A DNA stretch of 64,000 nt from a virus, in IMG/VR virus record IMGVR_UViG_3300036770_007495, positions 124,001 through 188,000 of that record; one strand, given 5' to 3'. The translations under genes and the position numbers were made by a program. The stretch's first letter is position 1; each line of letters starts with the position of its first letter. Positions 8,133 through 16,641 of the stretch are shown one piece after another. The notes below the pieces were generated by a model. That model did no database searches and was not told where the DNA came from. It saw only the letters and a program-made list of their open reading frames with translations.

Positions 8133-9353
8133 ATGAATCATTCACCCTTTAGGCAACCTTTCAGAGCACCATTTGCGCCACCTGCCAGCATTGCGCCATT
8201 GGCTTCTGTGCCTGTTGCTGCACCAACAGTCAATACCCCTGAAGAAAATTTGCCTCGTGCATTGCAGTATGCTGCTGATACATCTGGGTGCGGTTTTTGG
8301 AGAATGATCTGGCCAGAGCATATTTTGAATGCCAATCAAAAAGCAATGATCACTACTACAACAGTGATGAATGCAAGTGAGAGCTTTTATGCACCTCTCA
8401 AAGCAATTCGCATTCAAAGACAAGCTACAGCACCTCAGCTTGAGTTTGTCAAATATTTGAAAGCTCTTCAGGGCAAATACGGTTTTCGCATCATTTACGA
8501 AATTGATGATGTTGTATTCCATGAAGATATTCCTGATTACAACAAATTTAAGTTTGCATTTGAATCACAGGAAATCAGAAACAACATCATGCAAATCATC
8601 AATTTGTGTGATGAGGTTACTGTGACCAACGAATTCATGCGCGATTATTTCCGCGAGAAAACAAACAAGCGCGAAATCTCTGTCATTCCAAACTTCCCAC
8701 CTGAATGGTGGATTGGTAGATACTATGATCCAAAGCGCAGCTACAATGCACTCTTGAAACACAAAAAGAAGCCACGCATTCTTTATGCTGGATCTGGTGC
8801 ACACTTTGATGTTGAAAACAAAGCTGGTCAGAAAGATGACTTTGAAGACATTGTAAAGCACATCATTGATACTCGGCACAAGTATACTTGGATTTTTATT
8901 GGTGCTGCTCCAATGCAGTTGATTCCATACATTCAGCGCAATGAGATTGAATTTCATCCATGGCAGCGCTTGTATGACTTTCCCAAGAAGATCTTTGAAT
9001 TGGAAGTGCAGATGCTCATTGCACCTTTGCAAGACAACAACTTCAACAGGTGCAAGAGTGACATCAAGTTCATTGAAGCATGCTGCATGGGATTGCCTGT
9101 TGCATGTCAGGACATGGTCACCTACAAAGATGCGCTCATCAAGTTTAAGACTGGTGAAGAAATGATGCACAAGATTGAAGAAACTCTCAAGCGTACCAAC
9201 AGGTATGTTGAAGATTCATATTCATTGCGCAAAATTGGTGAAAAGAGATTCTTGGAGCGTGATGAAAATCATGACTGCTACTTGGAATTGATTACAACAT
9301 CATATGGCAGCCCTGAGCGCAAAAATCTTTTGAGATACAATGATAGCATTTGA
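8133..9353 (+). CDS. GT-B fold glycosyltransferase (GT4-like)
   Basis: 406 residues. A Pro/Ala-rich N-terminus of about 35 residues precedes a two-domain GT-B layout. The region IIYEIDDVVF lies in the N-terminal domain. ILYAGSG opens the C-terminal Rossmann half, and the nucleotide-sugar site shows KSDIKFIEACCMGLPV, a GT4-type E-x7-E region. The acceptor is unknown; phage DNA, virion proteins and host glycans are all possible. It sits between gp46 and gp43, among replication genes, rather than with the glycan cassette at 28-33 kb, and its base composition is like that of its neighbours. Confidence 0.8.
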   Translation: MNHSPFRQPFRAPFAPPASIAPLASVPVAAPTVNTPEENLPRALQYAADTSGCGFWRMIWPEHILNANQKAMITTTTVMNASESFYAPLKAIRIQRQATAPQLEFVKYLKALQGKYGFRIIYEIDDVVFHEDIPDYNKFKFAFESQEIRNNIMQIINLCDEVTVTNEFMRDYFREKTNKREISVIPNFPPEWWIGRYYDPKRSYNALLKHKKKPRILYAGSGAHFDVENKAGQKDDFEDIVKHIIDTRHKYTWIFIGAAPMQLIPYIQRNEIEFHPWQRLYDFPKKIFELEVQMLIAPLQDNNFNRCKSDIKFIEACCMGLPVACQDMVTYKDALIKFKTGEEMMHKIEETLKRTNRYVEDSYSLRKIGEKRFLERDENHDCYLELITTSYGSPERKNLLRYNDSI

Positions 9354-9377
9354 TTTCCATTGATATGCACTTATAGT
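9350..9377 (+). promoter_or_regulatory. Sigma70-like promoter upstream of gp43
   Basis: TTGATT, a 16-nt spacer and TATAGT, ending 8 nt before the gp43 ATG at 9386. The -35 and spacer match the promoter before 52607. The predicted start of transcription is at or next to the start codon. Confidence 0.5.
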
Positions 9378-9385
9378 GTATTCAT

Positions 9386-11935
9386 ATGATCGGCTATCGC
9401 AATGCAGTTTATCTGCCTCAAGAAGAATGCGTGAGAGTGTTCACATGGGATGAACATGGCAACAGAACTAAGTTTGATGCACATTACAGTCCGTATGTAA
9501 TGATTGAAGATCCTAACGGCAAAGAAGTTAGCATTTTCAATACCAAGTTGCGCACACGCAAGTTCAAAACTCAATACGATCGCAACAAGTTCATCAAAGA
9601 ATGTGGTACTCGTCGATTGTTTGAAAATCTCAATCCGGTGCAGCAATTCTTGGTTGATGCATATTGGAAGCATAATGCAGAAGCAGACTTTGGTAAATTT
9701 GCTGTGCGTGTCATCACCATTGACATTGAGGTGTATTCACCTTCAGAGTTTCCAACCGCAGAGCATGCTCGTCATCCCATCAACATCATTACGTTTCATG
9801 ACTCTCTTACCAACAGATTCTATTCATGGGGCACTAAAGAATATCATCATAATCGTGATGATTTAACTTATGTGTATTGCAAGACAGAGCGACAGCTGCT
9901 GCTTGACTTTATGGAGTTTTTTGGTACGCTTGAAGTGGATCTTCTCACAGGCTGGAACAGCGCAGGATTCGATATTCCGTACATCATCAATCGCATTGGT
10001 AATGTTCTTGGTGATGAATACTACCAGCAATTGTCTCCTGTGAAGCGTGTTTACAACAGAACACTCAATTCGGGTTTGTTTGGCAAGCAGCAAATTCGCT
10101 GGTACATTGATGGCATCTCTTGCGTAGATTACATTGACATCTACAAGCGCTTTAGTTTTGCCAACAGAGAAAGCTACAAGCTTGACTACATTGCAGAACT
10201 TGAATTGGGCGAGAAGAAGGTGGATTATGGTAATACAAATCTTGCAAGCTTAGCCAATGATGATTGGCAATTGTTTGTAGATTACAACTTGCAAGACGTT
10301 GCGTTGCTTGTGAAGATGGATCAGAAGCTGCAATACATTGAGTTGTTGAGAATGCTTGCATACATGGGTCTTACTACCATGGAAAATGCCATGAGCACCC
10401 TGTCAACCATCTCCGGAACTGCAGCCATCCGAGCCAGACAAAAAGGTCAGTTTTTGCCAACGTTTTTGCGTGGTGAAGATGATGGCAAGAATCCTGGTGC
10501 ATTTGTTGCAGAACCATTGGAAGGATTCCAGACTAGTGTTGTATCATTTGATGCAAACTCTCTGTATCCCAACATCATGATTAGTCTCAACATGTCACCT
10601 GAAACCAAGGTGGGTAAAATCATTGAGAGTGGCGATGAAGGTGTAGTGATTCAACACATCAATGGATCCACTTACAACTTATCACTTGCTAAATTTGCCA
10701 AGTTTGTCAAAGATGAGCAGATTGCCATTTCCAAAGCAAAGGTGTTGTTCAGTCAAAAGAACAAAGGCATCTTGCCTGAAATTGTGGATGAATACTACAA
10801 AGAGCGTGTTGCTGTTCGCAAAGAGATGATGAATCTTAAAAAGAGTGGCAACAAAAGCAAAGATGTACAAGACAAGATCACACAGCTCAATGCCAAGCAA
10901 TTGTGCATCAAGATTTTCATCAATAGCGTATATGGATACATGGGCAACAAAAATGCTCCATTGGGTGATGATGACATTGCTTCATCCATTACTCTGACTG
11001 GTCAGTTTGTAAACAAGTCGTCCAGATCATTGGCACGTGAGTATGTTGCAAGCATTGTAGGCAACAATGACTTTGAAGACATTGCTGTTGCTGGTGATAC
11101 TGACTCTGTCTACTTGTCCATTGCACCTTTGCTGAGACATCACAATGTGCCACTTGCAACTAATGGCAAGGTGACACCCAAGGTGTATGACATCATTGAT
11201 GGTCTCAACAATTACATCAATGAAAAGATCAACGAGAGAATGATCAATGAACTCAATTCAAAAGATCCTCGCATTTTCTTCAAACGAGAATCCATCATTG
11301 ATAAAGCATTGTTCTTGCAGAAAAAGCGGTATGTAGCTCACGTCATTGATGATGAAGGCATTGAGTGTGCCAAGTGGAAGTATGTGGGCGTTGAAGTGGT
11401 ACGAACTGCCATGCCCAAGGCTATCAAGCCCTATGTCAAGAAAATCATTGAGACAATGATTACTTCGCAGAATCGTGCTGATACCAACAAGGTATTGAAT
11501 GAAGCATATGAAGTACTCAAGACTCTCAAGCCAGAAGAAATTGCATATGTCATGGGTGTCAAAGATTATGACAAGTATGCATCTCAATGCAAAGAGTTTA
11601 CAACTGTCAAAGGTATGCCTGTGCATGTTAAATCTGCATATTACTACAACACTCTGCTCAACAAGTTGGAACTGTCGAGCAAATATGAAAAGCTGCAATC
11701 CGGAGACAAATTGAGATGGATGTATCTCAAGACACCCAACAAGTATGGGATGAAGACCATTGCATTCAAGTACTACTATCCAGAAGAATTTCACGCATTG
11801 TTTCAGATTGACTATGAAACAATGTTTGAGAAAATTGTATTCAGTGTTGTGGAGAGATTCTTTGCATGTGTCAAATGGCCTGCGCACAAGCCAAATGAGC
11901 AAATGAGCGCAGATTTATTTGATTTATTTGGTTGA
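9386..11935 (+). CDS. gp43: gp43-like family B replicative DNA polymerase
   Basis: 849 residues (T4 gp43 is 898). The 3'-5' exonuclease motif I is DIE at 113-115. Polymerase motif A is DANSLYPNIM, motif B includes KIFINSVYGYMGN, and motif C is GDTDSVY. All catalytic acidic residues are present and no intein interrupts motif C or A. It is the phage replicase and works with the gp45 clamp and the gp41/gp61 primosome. The C-terminus ends DLFDLFG, resembling the clamp-binding tail of family B phage polymerases. Confidence 0.97.
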   Translation: MIGYRNAVYLPQEECVRVFTWDEHGNRTKFDAHYSPYVMIEDPNGKEVSIFNTKLRTRKFKTQYDRNKFIKECGTRRLFENLNPVQQFLVDAYWKHNAEADFGKFAVRVITIDIEVYSPSEFPTAEHARHPINIITFHDSLTNRFYSWGTKEYHHNRDDLTYVYCKTERQLLLDFMEFFGTLEVDLLTGWNSAGFDIPYIINRIGNVLGDEYYQQLSPVKRVYNRTLNSGLFGKQQIRWYIDGISCVDYIDIYKRFSFANRESYKLDYIAELELGEKKVDYGNTNLASLANDDWQLFVDYNLQDVALLVKMDQKLQYIELLRMLAYMGLTTMENAMSTLSTISGTAAIRARQKGQFLPTFLRGEDDGKNPGAFVAEPLEGFQTSVVSFDANSLYPNIMISLNMSPETKVGKIIESGDEGVVIQHINGSTYNLSLAKFAKFVKDEQIAISKAKVLFSQKNKGILPEIVDEYYKERVAVRKEMMNLKKSGNKSKDVQDKITQLNAKQLCIKIFINSVYGYMGNKNAPLGDDDIASSITLTGQFVNKSSRSLAREYVASIVGNNDFEDIAVAGDTDSVYLSIAPLLRHHNVPLATNGKVTPKVYDIIDGLNNYINEKINERMINELNSKDPRIFFKRESIIDKALFLQKKRYVAHVIDDEGIECAKWKYVGVEVVRTAMPKAIKPYVKKIIETMITSQNRADTNKVLNEAYEVLKTLKPEEIAYVMGVKDYDKYASQCKEFTTVKGMPVHVKSAYYYNTLLNKLELSSKYEKLQSGDKLRWMYLKTPNKYGMKTIAFKYYYPEEFHALFQIDYETMFEKIVFSVVERFFACVKWPAHKPNEQMSADLFDLFG

Positions 11936-11952
11936 AAAACCAACAACAGAGG

Positions 11953-11959
11953 GTAAATT
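11953..11959 (+). promoter_or_regulatory. Variant late promoter element (GTAAATT)
   Basis: GTAAATT, then ACTGC... exactly 5 nt, then ATG at 11965. The 15-mer from GTAAATT to the ATG also occurs before the gene at 26994, which supports a shared regulatory role. Confidence 0.45.
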
Positions 11960-11964
11960 ACTGC

Positions 11965-12315
11965 ATGAGTCAAAATCTTATCGCAATCAAGAGTCAAGGT
12001 GAAACAGTCATTGGTGAGCTCATCGAGCGCACCGAAACCAGTGTAAAGGTCAAGAATCCAGCAAGCTTGTATATTCAGCCAACGCAGAATGGTCAGCTTA
12101 CTGTGCAGTTGTTCCCAGTATTTTTTGGTGAGTTGCTTGATGCTGTAAAGCGCAGCGAAGGCACCGTCTGGACATACAATGTTGCAGGTGCAGGTGTTGG
12201 TGAAGACATTGCTTTTGATGAAAAGCTTGTTGCTCAATACACCAAGATTTTCAATCCTAGCCCCATCATCACCCCAGAAGGATCTGGCAAGGTTGTGAAG
12301 CTTTTCGATGATTGA
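11965..12315 (+). CDS. Conserved phage hypothetical, possible Sm-like fold
   Basis: 116 residues from the ATG at 11965; an in-frame TTG overlapping the gp43 stop is less likely. The N-terminal half (ETVIGELIE, then VKVKNPASLYIQP) has the alternating pattern of a small beta-barrel, like LSm/Hfq-type proteins found next to gp43 in T4-like marine phages. An RNA-binding role would be inference. It is followed by a strong intrinsic terminator, so gp43 and this gene probably close one transcription unit. Confidence 0.65.
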   Translation: MSQNLIAIKSQGETVIGELIERTETSVKVKNPASLYIQPTQNGQLTVQLFPVFFGELLDAVKRSEGTVWTYNVAGAGVGEDIAFDEKLVAQYTKIFNPSPIITPEGSGKVVKLFDD

Positions 12316-12337
12316 GATCATTGAAAAACAATGAATT

Positions 12338-12365
12338 AGAGCCGCAGAAATGCGGCTCTTTTTTT
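12338..12365 (+). terminator. Intrinsic terminator after gp43 unit
   Basis: Stem AGAGCCGCA, loop GAAA and TGCGGCTCT, followed by a T run. It lies between the stop at 12315 and uvsX at 12410. It is a GC-rich hairpin in an AT-rich background. Confidence 0.9.
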
Positions 12366-12409
12366 GTGGTTTGATCTTGATTTTCACTGGTGTCGCCATA
12401 CATATTAAC

Positions 12410-13522
12410 ATGGACAAAGACATCATTTCAGCACTTGATAGCATCAACGAAATCAACCCCTACGCAACTTATCTCAACAACAATACACTCAGCACAGTCA
12501 AAGAATGGATTGATACTGGTTCTTATGTCTTGAATTCAATCATTTCTGGTTCACGCAATGGAGGTATTCCCAAGGGAAGAGTAACAATGATTGCAGGTGA
12601 ATCCATGACTGGTAAGTCTCTTTTTGTGCAAAAAATTCTTGCAAATGCACAGAAGATGGGTTTATTTCCTGTGATCTTTGACACTGAATCTGCCATTGAT
12701 CCTGAAGGTGCAAGTAGATTGGGATTGGATATTAGCAAAGTAAAGTATGTCCCATGTGTTAGCATTGAACAAACTAGAAATGCAGTATATAAATTTTTAG
12801 AAAGCATCAAAGAAAAAGGACTTGAAGGCAAGTTCATCGTAGCCATTGATTCTCTTGGCAACTTACAATCAGAATTGGAGTTGAAGCGCATGGATAAAGA
12901 AAGCACCAGCGCAGACATGGGCACCAAAGCTCGTGCCATGAAGTCACTTTTGCAAACATGCACCAACCTCGGAGCCATTACTCAAACAACTTTCGTAATA
13001 ACTAATCACGTATATGATGATCCAGCAGCAATGTATCCTAGCATTGAGAAGAATATGCCTGGCGGTAAATCAGTGGTATATCTCCCATCTGTCACTATTC
13101 AATTGGCTCGCAAGCCTCTGAAAGATGATGGAGGCAAAACTGTATCCAACAGCGATCTTGCAGTTGGTCAGAAGAATTATGGTGGCATCATCATCAGAGC
13201 ACTCACTCGCAAAAATCGATTCATCAAGCAGTACTTGGAGGGTGAAATGTACCTTTCATTCTCAACTGGGTTGGATCGCTATTACGGACTGCTTGATCTT
13301 GCTGTAGGCATGGGCGTTGTTGTGCAGAATGGTGCAACATATGCACTTGCTGATGGCACCAAACTTGGTTATGCTAAGAATTGGCGCAATGATGTAAAGT
13401 TGTGGGAAGAAACAATTCTTCCACAGCTTGAAGAAAAAATGAAAATTGAATGGGCATACGGCAACAAAAACAGCGAAGAAATTCCAGAAGAAGGAGGCAT
13501 TGAAGATGAAACCCAAGATTGA
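12410..13522 (+). CDS. uvsX: UvsX RecA-family recombinase
   Basis: 370 residues (T4 UvsX is 390). Walker A is GESMTGKS at 63-70. A Walker B-like IVAIDSLGNL and a MAW-like C-terminal core follow. It forms the presynaptic filament on single-stranded DNA with UvsY and gp32. The ATG at 12410 is chosen because the frame upstream reads through the terminator hairpin. The C-terminus is acidic (EEIPEEGGIEDET), as in RecA proteins. The 3' end overlaps the thioredoxin gene by 17 nt. Confidence 0.95.
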   Translation: MDKDIISALDSINEINPYATYLNNNTLSTVKEWIDTGSYVLNSIISGSRNGGIPKGRVTMIAGESMTGKSLFVQKILANAQKMGLFPVIFDTESAIDPEGASRLGLDISKVKYVPCVSIEQTRNAVYKFLESIKEKGLEGKFIVAIDSLGNLQSELELKRMDKESTSADMGTKARAMKSLLQTCTNLGAITQTTFVITNHVYDDPAAMYPSIEKNMPGGKSVVYLPSVTIQLARKPLKDDGGKTVSNSDLAVGQKNYGGIIIRALTRKNRFIKQYLEGEMYLSFSTGLDRYYGLLDLAVGMGVVVQNGATYALADGTKLGYAKNWRNDVKLWEETILPQLEEKMKIEWAYGNKNSEEIPEEGGIEDETQD

Positions 13523-13775
13523 AATTCTATATTTTAGTGCAACATGGTGCGGTCCATGCAAGATGTTCAAACCCATTTTTGATCAATTCATCAGTGAGCA
13601 TCCTGAAGTTGAATGCAAATTCATTGATGTTGAACAGAGTGAAGGGTATGAACATTTCAGAGTAATGGCTGTACCCACCATTATTTTTCTTAAGAATGGC
13701 ATTGAGTGTGAAAGACTCTCTGGTTCAAAAAGTAAAAAAGTGCTTGAACAGACATTAGAAGACATTACATTCTAA
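13506..13775 (+). CDS. Thioredoxin
   Basis: 89 residues. The active site WCGPC is at 14-18, and the cis-Pro region is VPTIIF. This is a short, minimal thioredoxin fold like T4 NrdC. It probably reduces phage or host ribonucleotide reductase or other disulfides. The ATG at 13506 lies inside the end of uvsX and gives a normal-length thioredoxin; the longer frame runs only through uvsX codons. One nucleotide separates it from queC. Confidence 0.92.
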   Translation: MKPKIEILYFSATWCGPCKMFKPIFDQFISEHPEVECKFIDVEQSEGYEHFRVMAVPTIIFLKNGIECERLSGSKSKKVLEQTLEDITF

Positions 13776-13776
13776 C

Positions 13777-14511
13777 ATGAAGAAAATTGTTGTACCTCTT
13801 TCTGGTGGCATGGACTCTGCAGTGCTGCTTTACAAGGCAGTTGAAGAAGCAGATGAAGTGCATTGCATCACATTTGATTATAGTCAGAGGCACAACAGAG
13901 AGTTGCAGTGTGCAGGATGGTTGTATGCAGATGCAAAATACAAAAGCAAGAAGCCAGTATTCTTGAAAAATGTAGATGCATCTTTTATTCGCCATCTTGC
14001 ACCAACTTCTTCTCTCACCAATGATTATATTGAAACACCAGACATCAGAAAGATTGCTGGAGAAGCACAGCCCAAGAGCTATGTACCATTTCGCAATCTG
14101 ATGTTTTTGAGCATTGCATTGTCTCATGCTGAGGCAGTTGGTGCAACAGAGGTGTGGCATGGTGCAACATCAGTTGATTCTTTGGCAGGGTATTGGGATG
14201 CTTCTCCTGAGTTTCTCCCACAGTTAAATGCTGTTGCAGCTCTCAATAGAGAGCACAAGATTCAAGTTGTTGCTCCATTGATTGCTTGTGATAAAGCAGA
14301 CATTGTGAAGATGGGTGTACAGTTGCAAGTACCATTTGCCAAGACATACACTTGCTATTCAGGTGAAGAGCTTGCAGATGCAACAACTCCAAGCAGCAGT
14401 CTCAGAATTCAAGGATTCCTCAAAGCAGGATACAAAGATCCCATCAAATACAAACAGCAAGAACAGATTGACAAGCTGTACATTCAGCACAACTGCCAAG
14501 ACATTGCTTAA
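13777..14511 (+). CDS. queC: QueC-like 7-cyano-7-deazaguanine synthase lacking zinc cysteines
   Basis: 244 residues. The PP-loop SGGMDS is at 9-14. KSYVPFRN and EVWHGA are typical of QueC, which turns CDG into preQ0 using ATP and ammonia. The family's C-terminal zinc site is C-x8-C-x2-C-x2-C-x2-R. Here the first cysteine (Cys193) and the Arg (210) remain, but the other three positions are Asp201, Thr204 and Ser207. The reading frame is intact, so this is substitution and not a frameshift. A class II amidotransferase gene is nearby at 15585, recalling Gat-QueC proteins. The stop shares a TTAA with the convergent gene. Activity and exact reaction are uncertain. Confidence 0.85.
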   Translation: MKKIVVPLSGGMDSAVLLYKAVEEADEVHCITFDYSQRHNRELQCAGWLYADAKYKSKKPVFLKNVDASFIRHLAPTSSLTNDYIETPDIRKIAGEAQPKSYVPFRNLMFLSIALSHAEAVGATEVWHGATSVDSLAGYWDASPEFLPQLNAVAALNREHKIQVVAPLIACDKADIVKMGVQLQVPFAKTYTCYSGEELADATTPSSSLRIQGFLKAGYKDPIKYKQQEQIDKLYIQHNCQDIA

Positions 14512-15518
14512 TAATAGCGATAGCGCTCTTCAATGCGCTGCATGTGCTGCTTGCGAGCAATTCTCATTTGTTCAGCAAGAATAGTTTGCTGTTTAGAATT
14601 GAGTTTGACGCTCTCTTCCAAATCCAATTGAATAGGACGTGCTTCACGAGCTTCTGGTTCTGGAGCAGGAGCAGCAGCTGCTGGAGCAGCAACTTGACCA
14701 AGCTTGTATTTTTCTGATCTATCACCACGCTCCAGCTCAATTTCTGTGACGTGAGATGCAAGAAGTTCATTGCTGACAATGTCACCAACCTTCTTAACAG
14801 CCTTGAGTGCAGAACTGTATTGAGGAGTTCTTGGTACATCCTTCAAACGCACATAGGTAAGCTTGTCACCATCCTGACCCATGAATGAAATGGATGCAAA
14901 TGTTCTCTGATCTTCAGAACGAATTGCTCCCTGTGGCTTGATGTCATTGTTGGTGATGCGCTGCATCAATTCTGCAGGCATTTCTTCTAAATCACCTGCT
15001 GGTGCAGCAGCTGCTGGTTCAGCTTCAACATCACCTTCTTCTGGAACTTCATCTTCAATTTCTTGAGCAATGTCTTGAACAGCAGCACGAACTTGACGTT
15101 CTCTTTGATTGGCAACATTGGCGAGATCCATGCCAAATGTTTCTTGAGCATATTCAATCCAACCTTGAATCCATTCATCTACTGAATTGTATCCTTTTTC
15201 TTGCAATTTTTCAGCAGTCAATTCTCGAAGAATTTCTTTGACCTCTTTGGTAGCAATGACGTTTTCAGCAATTTCAAGTGATTCTGCACAATATCTTGCA
15301 AAAGCAAGTTCTGCTTCACGATAAGATGTGCCTGCAACTTTGCGCAATCTACCATATCGACCTGTAGGAACTTCTTCGCCAATCTTGCCTGCAAAGAATT
15401 TTTTTGCTTCTTTGCCAGGGCCCCATCCAGGAATAGTCTTTTCAACATCTCCAATTTTGACCTTTTCATTCAAAATGTTGTGAGATGCCCAGCCTGGTCT
15501 TTTCAAAATATTGCTCAT
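14508..15518 (-). CDS. Late virion-associated protein, capsid-targeting-like leader
   Basis: 336 residues, family not recognised. The leader ends NILNE (L-x-E at 16-18), fitting prohead-protease cleavage. An N-terminal helical domain (about 60-150) is joined by an acidic and Ala/Pro-rich linker (about 155-195) to a beta-rich segment, then a second Ala/Pro linker and a basic C-terminal helix ending ERYRYY. Two overlapping ATAAATA elements lie upstream, the nearer one 5 nt from the ATG. It is a single late gene set antisense between queC and the amidotransferase gene. Confidence 0.7.
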   Translation of the reverse strand: MSNILKRPGWASHNILNEKVKIGDVEKTIPGWGPGKEAKKFFAGKIGEEVPTGRYGRLRKVAGTSYREAELAFARYCAESLEIAENVIATKEVKEILRELTAEKLQEKGYNSVDEWIQGWIEYAQETFGMDLANVANQRERQVRAAVQDIAQEIEDEVPEEGDVEAEPAAAAPAGDLEEMPAELMQRITNNDIKPQGAIRSEDQRTFASISFMGQDGDKLTYVRLKDVPRTPQYSSALKAVKKVGDIVSNELLASHVTEIELERGDRSEKYKLGQVAAPAAAAPAPEPEAREARPIQLDLEESVKLNSKQQTILAEQMRIARKQHMQRIEERYRYY

Positions 15519-15523
15519 GTTTT

Positions 15524-15534
15524 TATTTATTTAT
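15524..15534 (-). promoter_or_regulatory. Double late promoter -10 element
   Basis: The minus strand reads ATAAATAAATA, two overlapping ATAAATA copies. The proximal copy is 5 nt before the ATG at 15518. Confidence 0.75.
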
Positions 15535-15549
15535 CTCACAACATAATTG

Positions 15550-15577
15550 TTGAAAAATGAATGGCTTAATGTATATT
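15550..15577 (+). promoter_or_regulatory. Sigma70-like promoter for the amidotransferase gene
   Basis: TTGAAA, a 16-nt spacer and TATATT, ending 7 nt before the ATG at 15585, so transcription would begin at about the start codon. It is divergent from the late promoter of the gene at 15518. Confidence 0.5.
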
Positions 15578-15584
15578 GTTGAAT

Positions 15585-16286
15585 ATGTGTGCCATTTTTG
15601 GATCATTTGACCGCAGCATGTACGATGTTTTGTTTGAATCAAACAATGCAAGAGGCAATTTTGCTTACAGTCATTGTTTTCTCAACTCAAAAAGTGCTGC
15701 ACCTTTTCACATCAAAAAGTTCAATAAAATTCCAAAAATCAATGATATTACAGATGTGAGTTCAAATGTGTATCATTTTGGTCATTTTCAAGCACCCACC
15801 AGTTCAGTAAGAACATGGAAAGAAGAAACAAGTCACCCATTTGAGCATGGTGATTGGATTGTTGCTCACAATGGCGTTCTCACCAACTTTAAAGAGCTTG
15901 CTGATGAATATGCGCCCATGCTCAACATCAAAGTTGATAGTGCAATCATTCCAATGATGCTTGCAAATCATACATTTGAAATTGATGCCAAGCAAAAAGA
16001 TGCAGCAATGATTGAAAATGCTGTAAAAACTGTTTTGGAAAAACTCAAAGGCACATTTGCATTGTGGATCATCAATCGCAAGCACAAACGAGCTTTTGTT
16101 GCGCGTCAAGGCAGCACTCTTTTTGCAAATGCTAGCACCGGGAGCTTTTGTTCTGTTGAATGCAAAAGTGAAGGGTGGAGTGAACTATCAGAAGGTTACA
16201 TCTACGAAGTGCTCTTCAAAGCAAAGTGCCTTGCTCCATTTGCTAAGTTTAGCATTGACTCTCCATTCTTGTTTATTCAAGAGTAA
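15585..16286 (+). CDS. Class II glutamine amidotransferase
   Basis: 233 residues from the ATG that puts Cys at position 2 (MCAIFGSF), the N-terminal nucleophile of Ntn-type amidotransferases. Also visible are HFQAPTS and VAHNGVLTNFKEL, typical glutamine-site segments. The domain stands alone with no synthase domain attached, so it must deliver ammonia to a separate partner. The nearby QueC-like gene is the obvious candidate, by analogy with Gat-QueC. Asparagine synthase-like or GlmS-like partners are alternatives. Its 3' end overlaps the convergent gene at 16273 by 14 nt. Confidence 0.85.
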   Translation: MCAIFGSFDRSMYDVLFESNNARGNFAYSHCFLNSKSAAPFHIKKFNKIPKINDITDVSSNVYHFGHFQAPTSSVRTWKEETSHPFEHGDWIVAHNGVLTNFKELADEYAPMLNIKVDSAIIPMMLANHTFEIDAKQKDAAMIENAVKTVLEKLKGTFALWIINRKHKRAFVARQGSTLFANASTGSFCSVECKSEGWSELSEGYIYEVLFKAKCLAPFAKFSIDSPFLFIQE

Positions 16287-16629
16287 GGAGATATCTGAGA
16301 TGATTCATTGCTCCAATCATCTCATCTCTAATGTTGAGCAAATCAGAATGAGATTGAATGTCTTCAACTTCATTGGTGAGCATTGAAATTGCATTGGTGA
16401 GAATCTTTTCAAGGTCAGTGGTTTCATCCAAATTTCTCAAATCCAGGCTCTGTGCAAATGCAACGCGGCCATAAATGCCCTGATAAGTTTCAACAAATGT
16501 ATCCAACAAATCGCCCAAAGAATCATAGAATTTGCCAAAAGCTTTGTGACGAGCATATGATTTGGTTTGCCAATGATAAATTCTAATCTGAAGTTGCAGA
16601 TAAATGAGCTGAGCAATAATTCTTGACAT
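16273..16629 (-). CDS. DUF5856-type ferritin-like helical protein
   Basis: 118 residues from the ATG at 16629; the longer frame upstream is antisense to the gene at 16640. The segment RIYHWQTKSYARHKA, followed by a Tyr/Asp-rich helix ending ETYQGIYG, is characteristic of the phage DUF5856 family. Its HW motif resembles the first helix of Dps/ferritin-like proteins. A four-helix layout fits the length. It has its own late promoter 5 nt upstream, so it is expressed with virion genes. Iron binding or DNA protection is only a hypothesis. Confidence 0.75.
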   Translation of the reverse strand: MSRIIAQLIYLQLQIRIYHWQTKSYARHKAFGKFYDSLGDLLDTFVETYQGIYGRVAFAQSLDLRNLDETTDLEKILTNAISMLTNEVEDIQSHSDLLNIRDEMIGAMNHLRYLLTLE

Positions 16630-16634
16630 ACATG

Positions 16635-16641
16635 TATTTAT
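16635..16641 (-). promoter_or_regulatory. Late promoter -10 element (ATAAATA)
   Basis: The minus strand reads CATAAATA, then CATGT, then the ATG at 16629, a gap of 5 nt. It overlaps the first codon of the divergent gene at 16640. Confidence 0.75.

Noticed and set aside
8565-9170. Minus-strand open frame inside the GT4-like gene
   Set aside because: Shadow of a well-supported gene on the plus strand.
11258-11902. Long minus-strand open frame inside gp43
   Set aside because: Shadow of the polymerase gene; the composition mirrors the sense codons and no start signal or motif is present.
9386-11935. Possible intein or intron in gp43, gp41 or gp17
   Set aside because: All catalytic motifs are contiguous and the lengths are normal or short; no insertion is seen.
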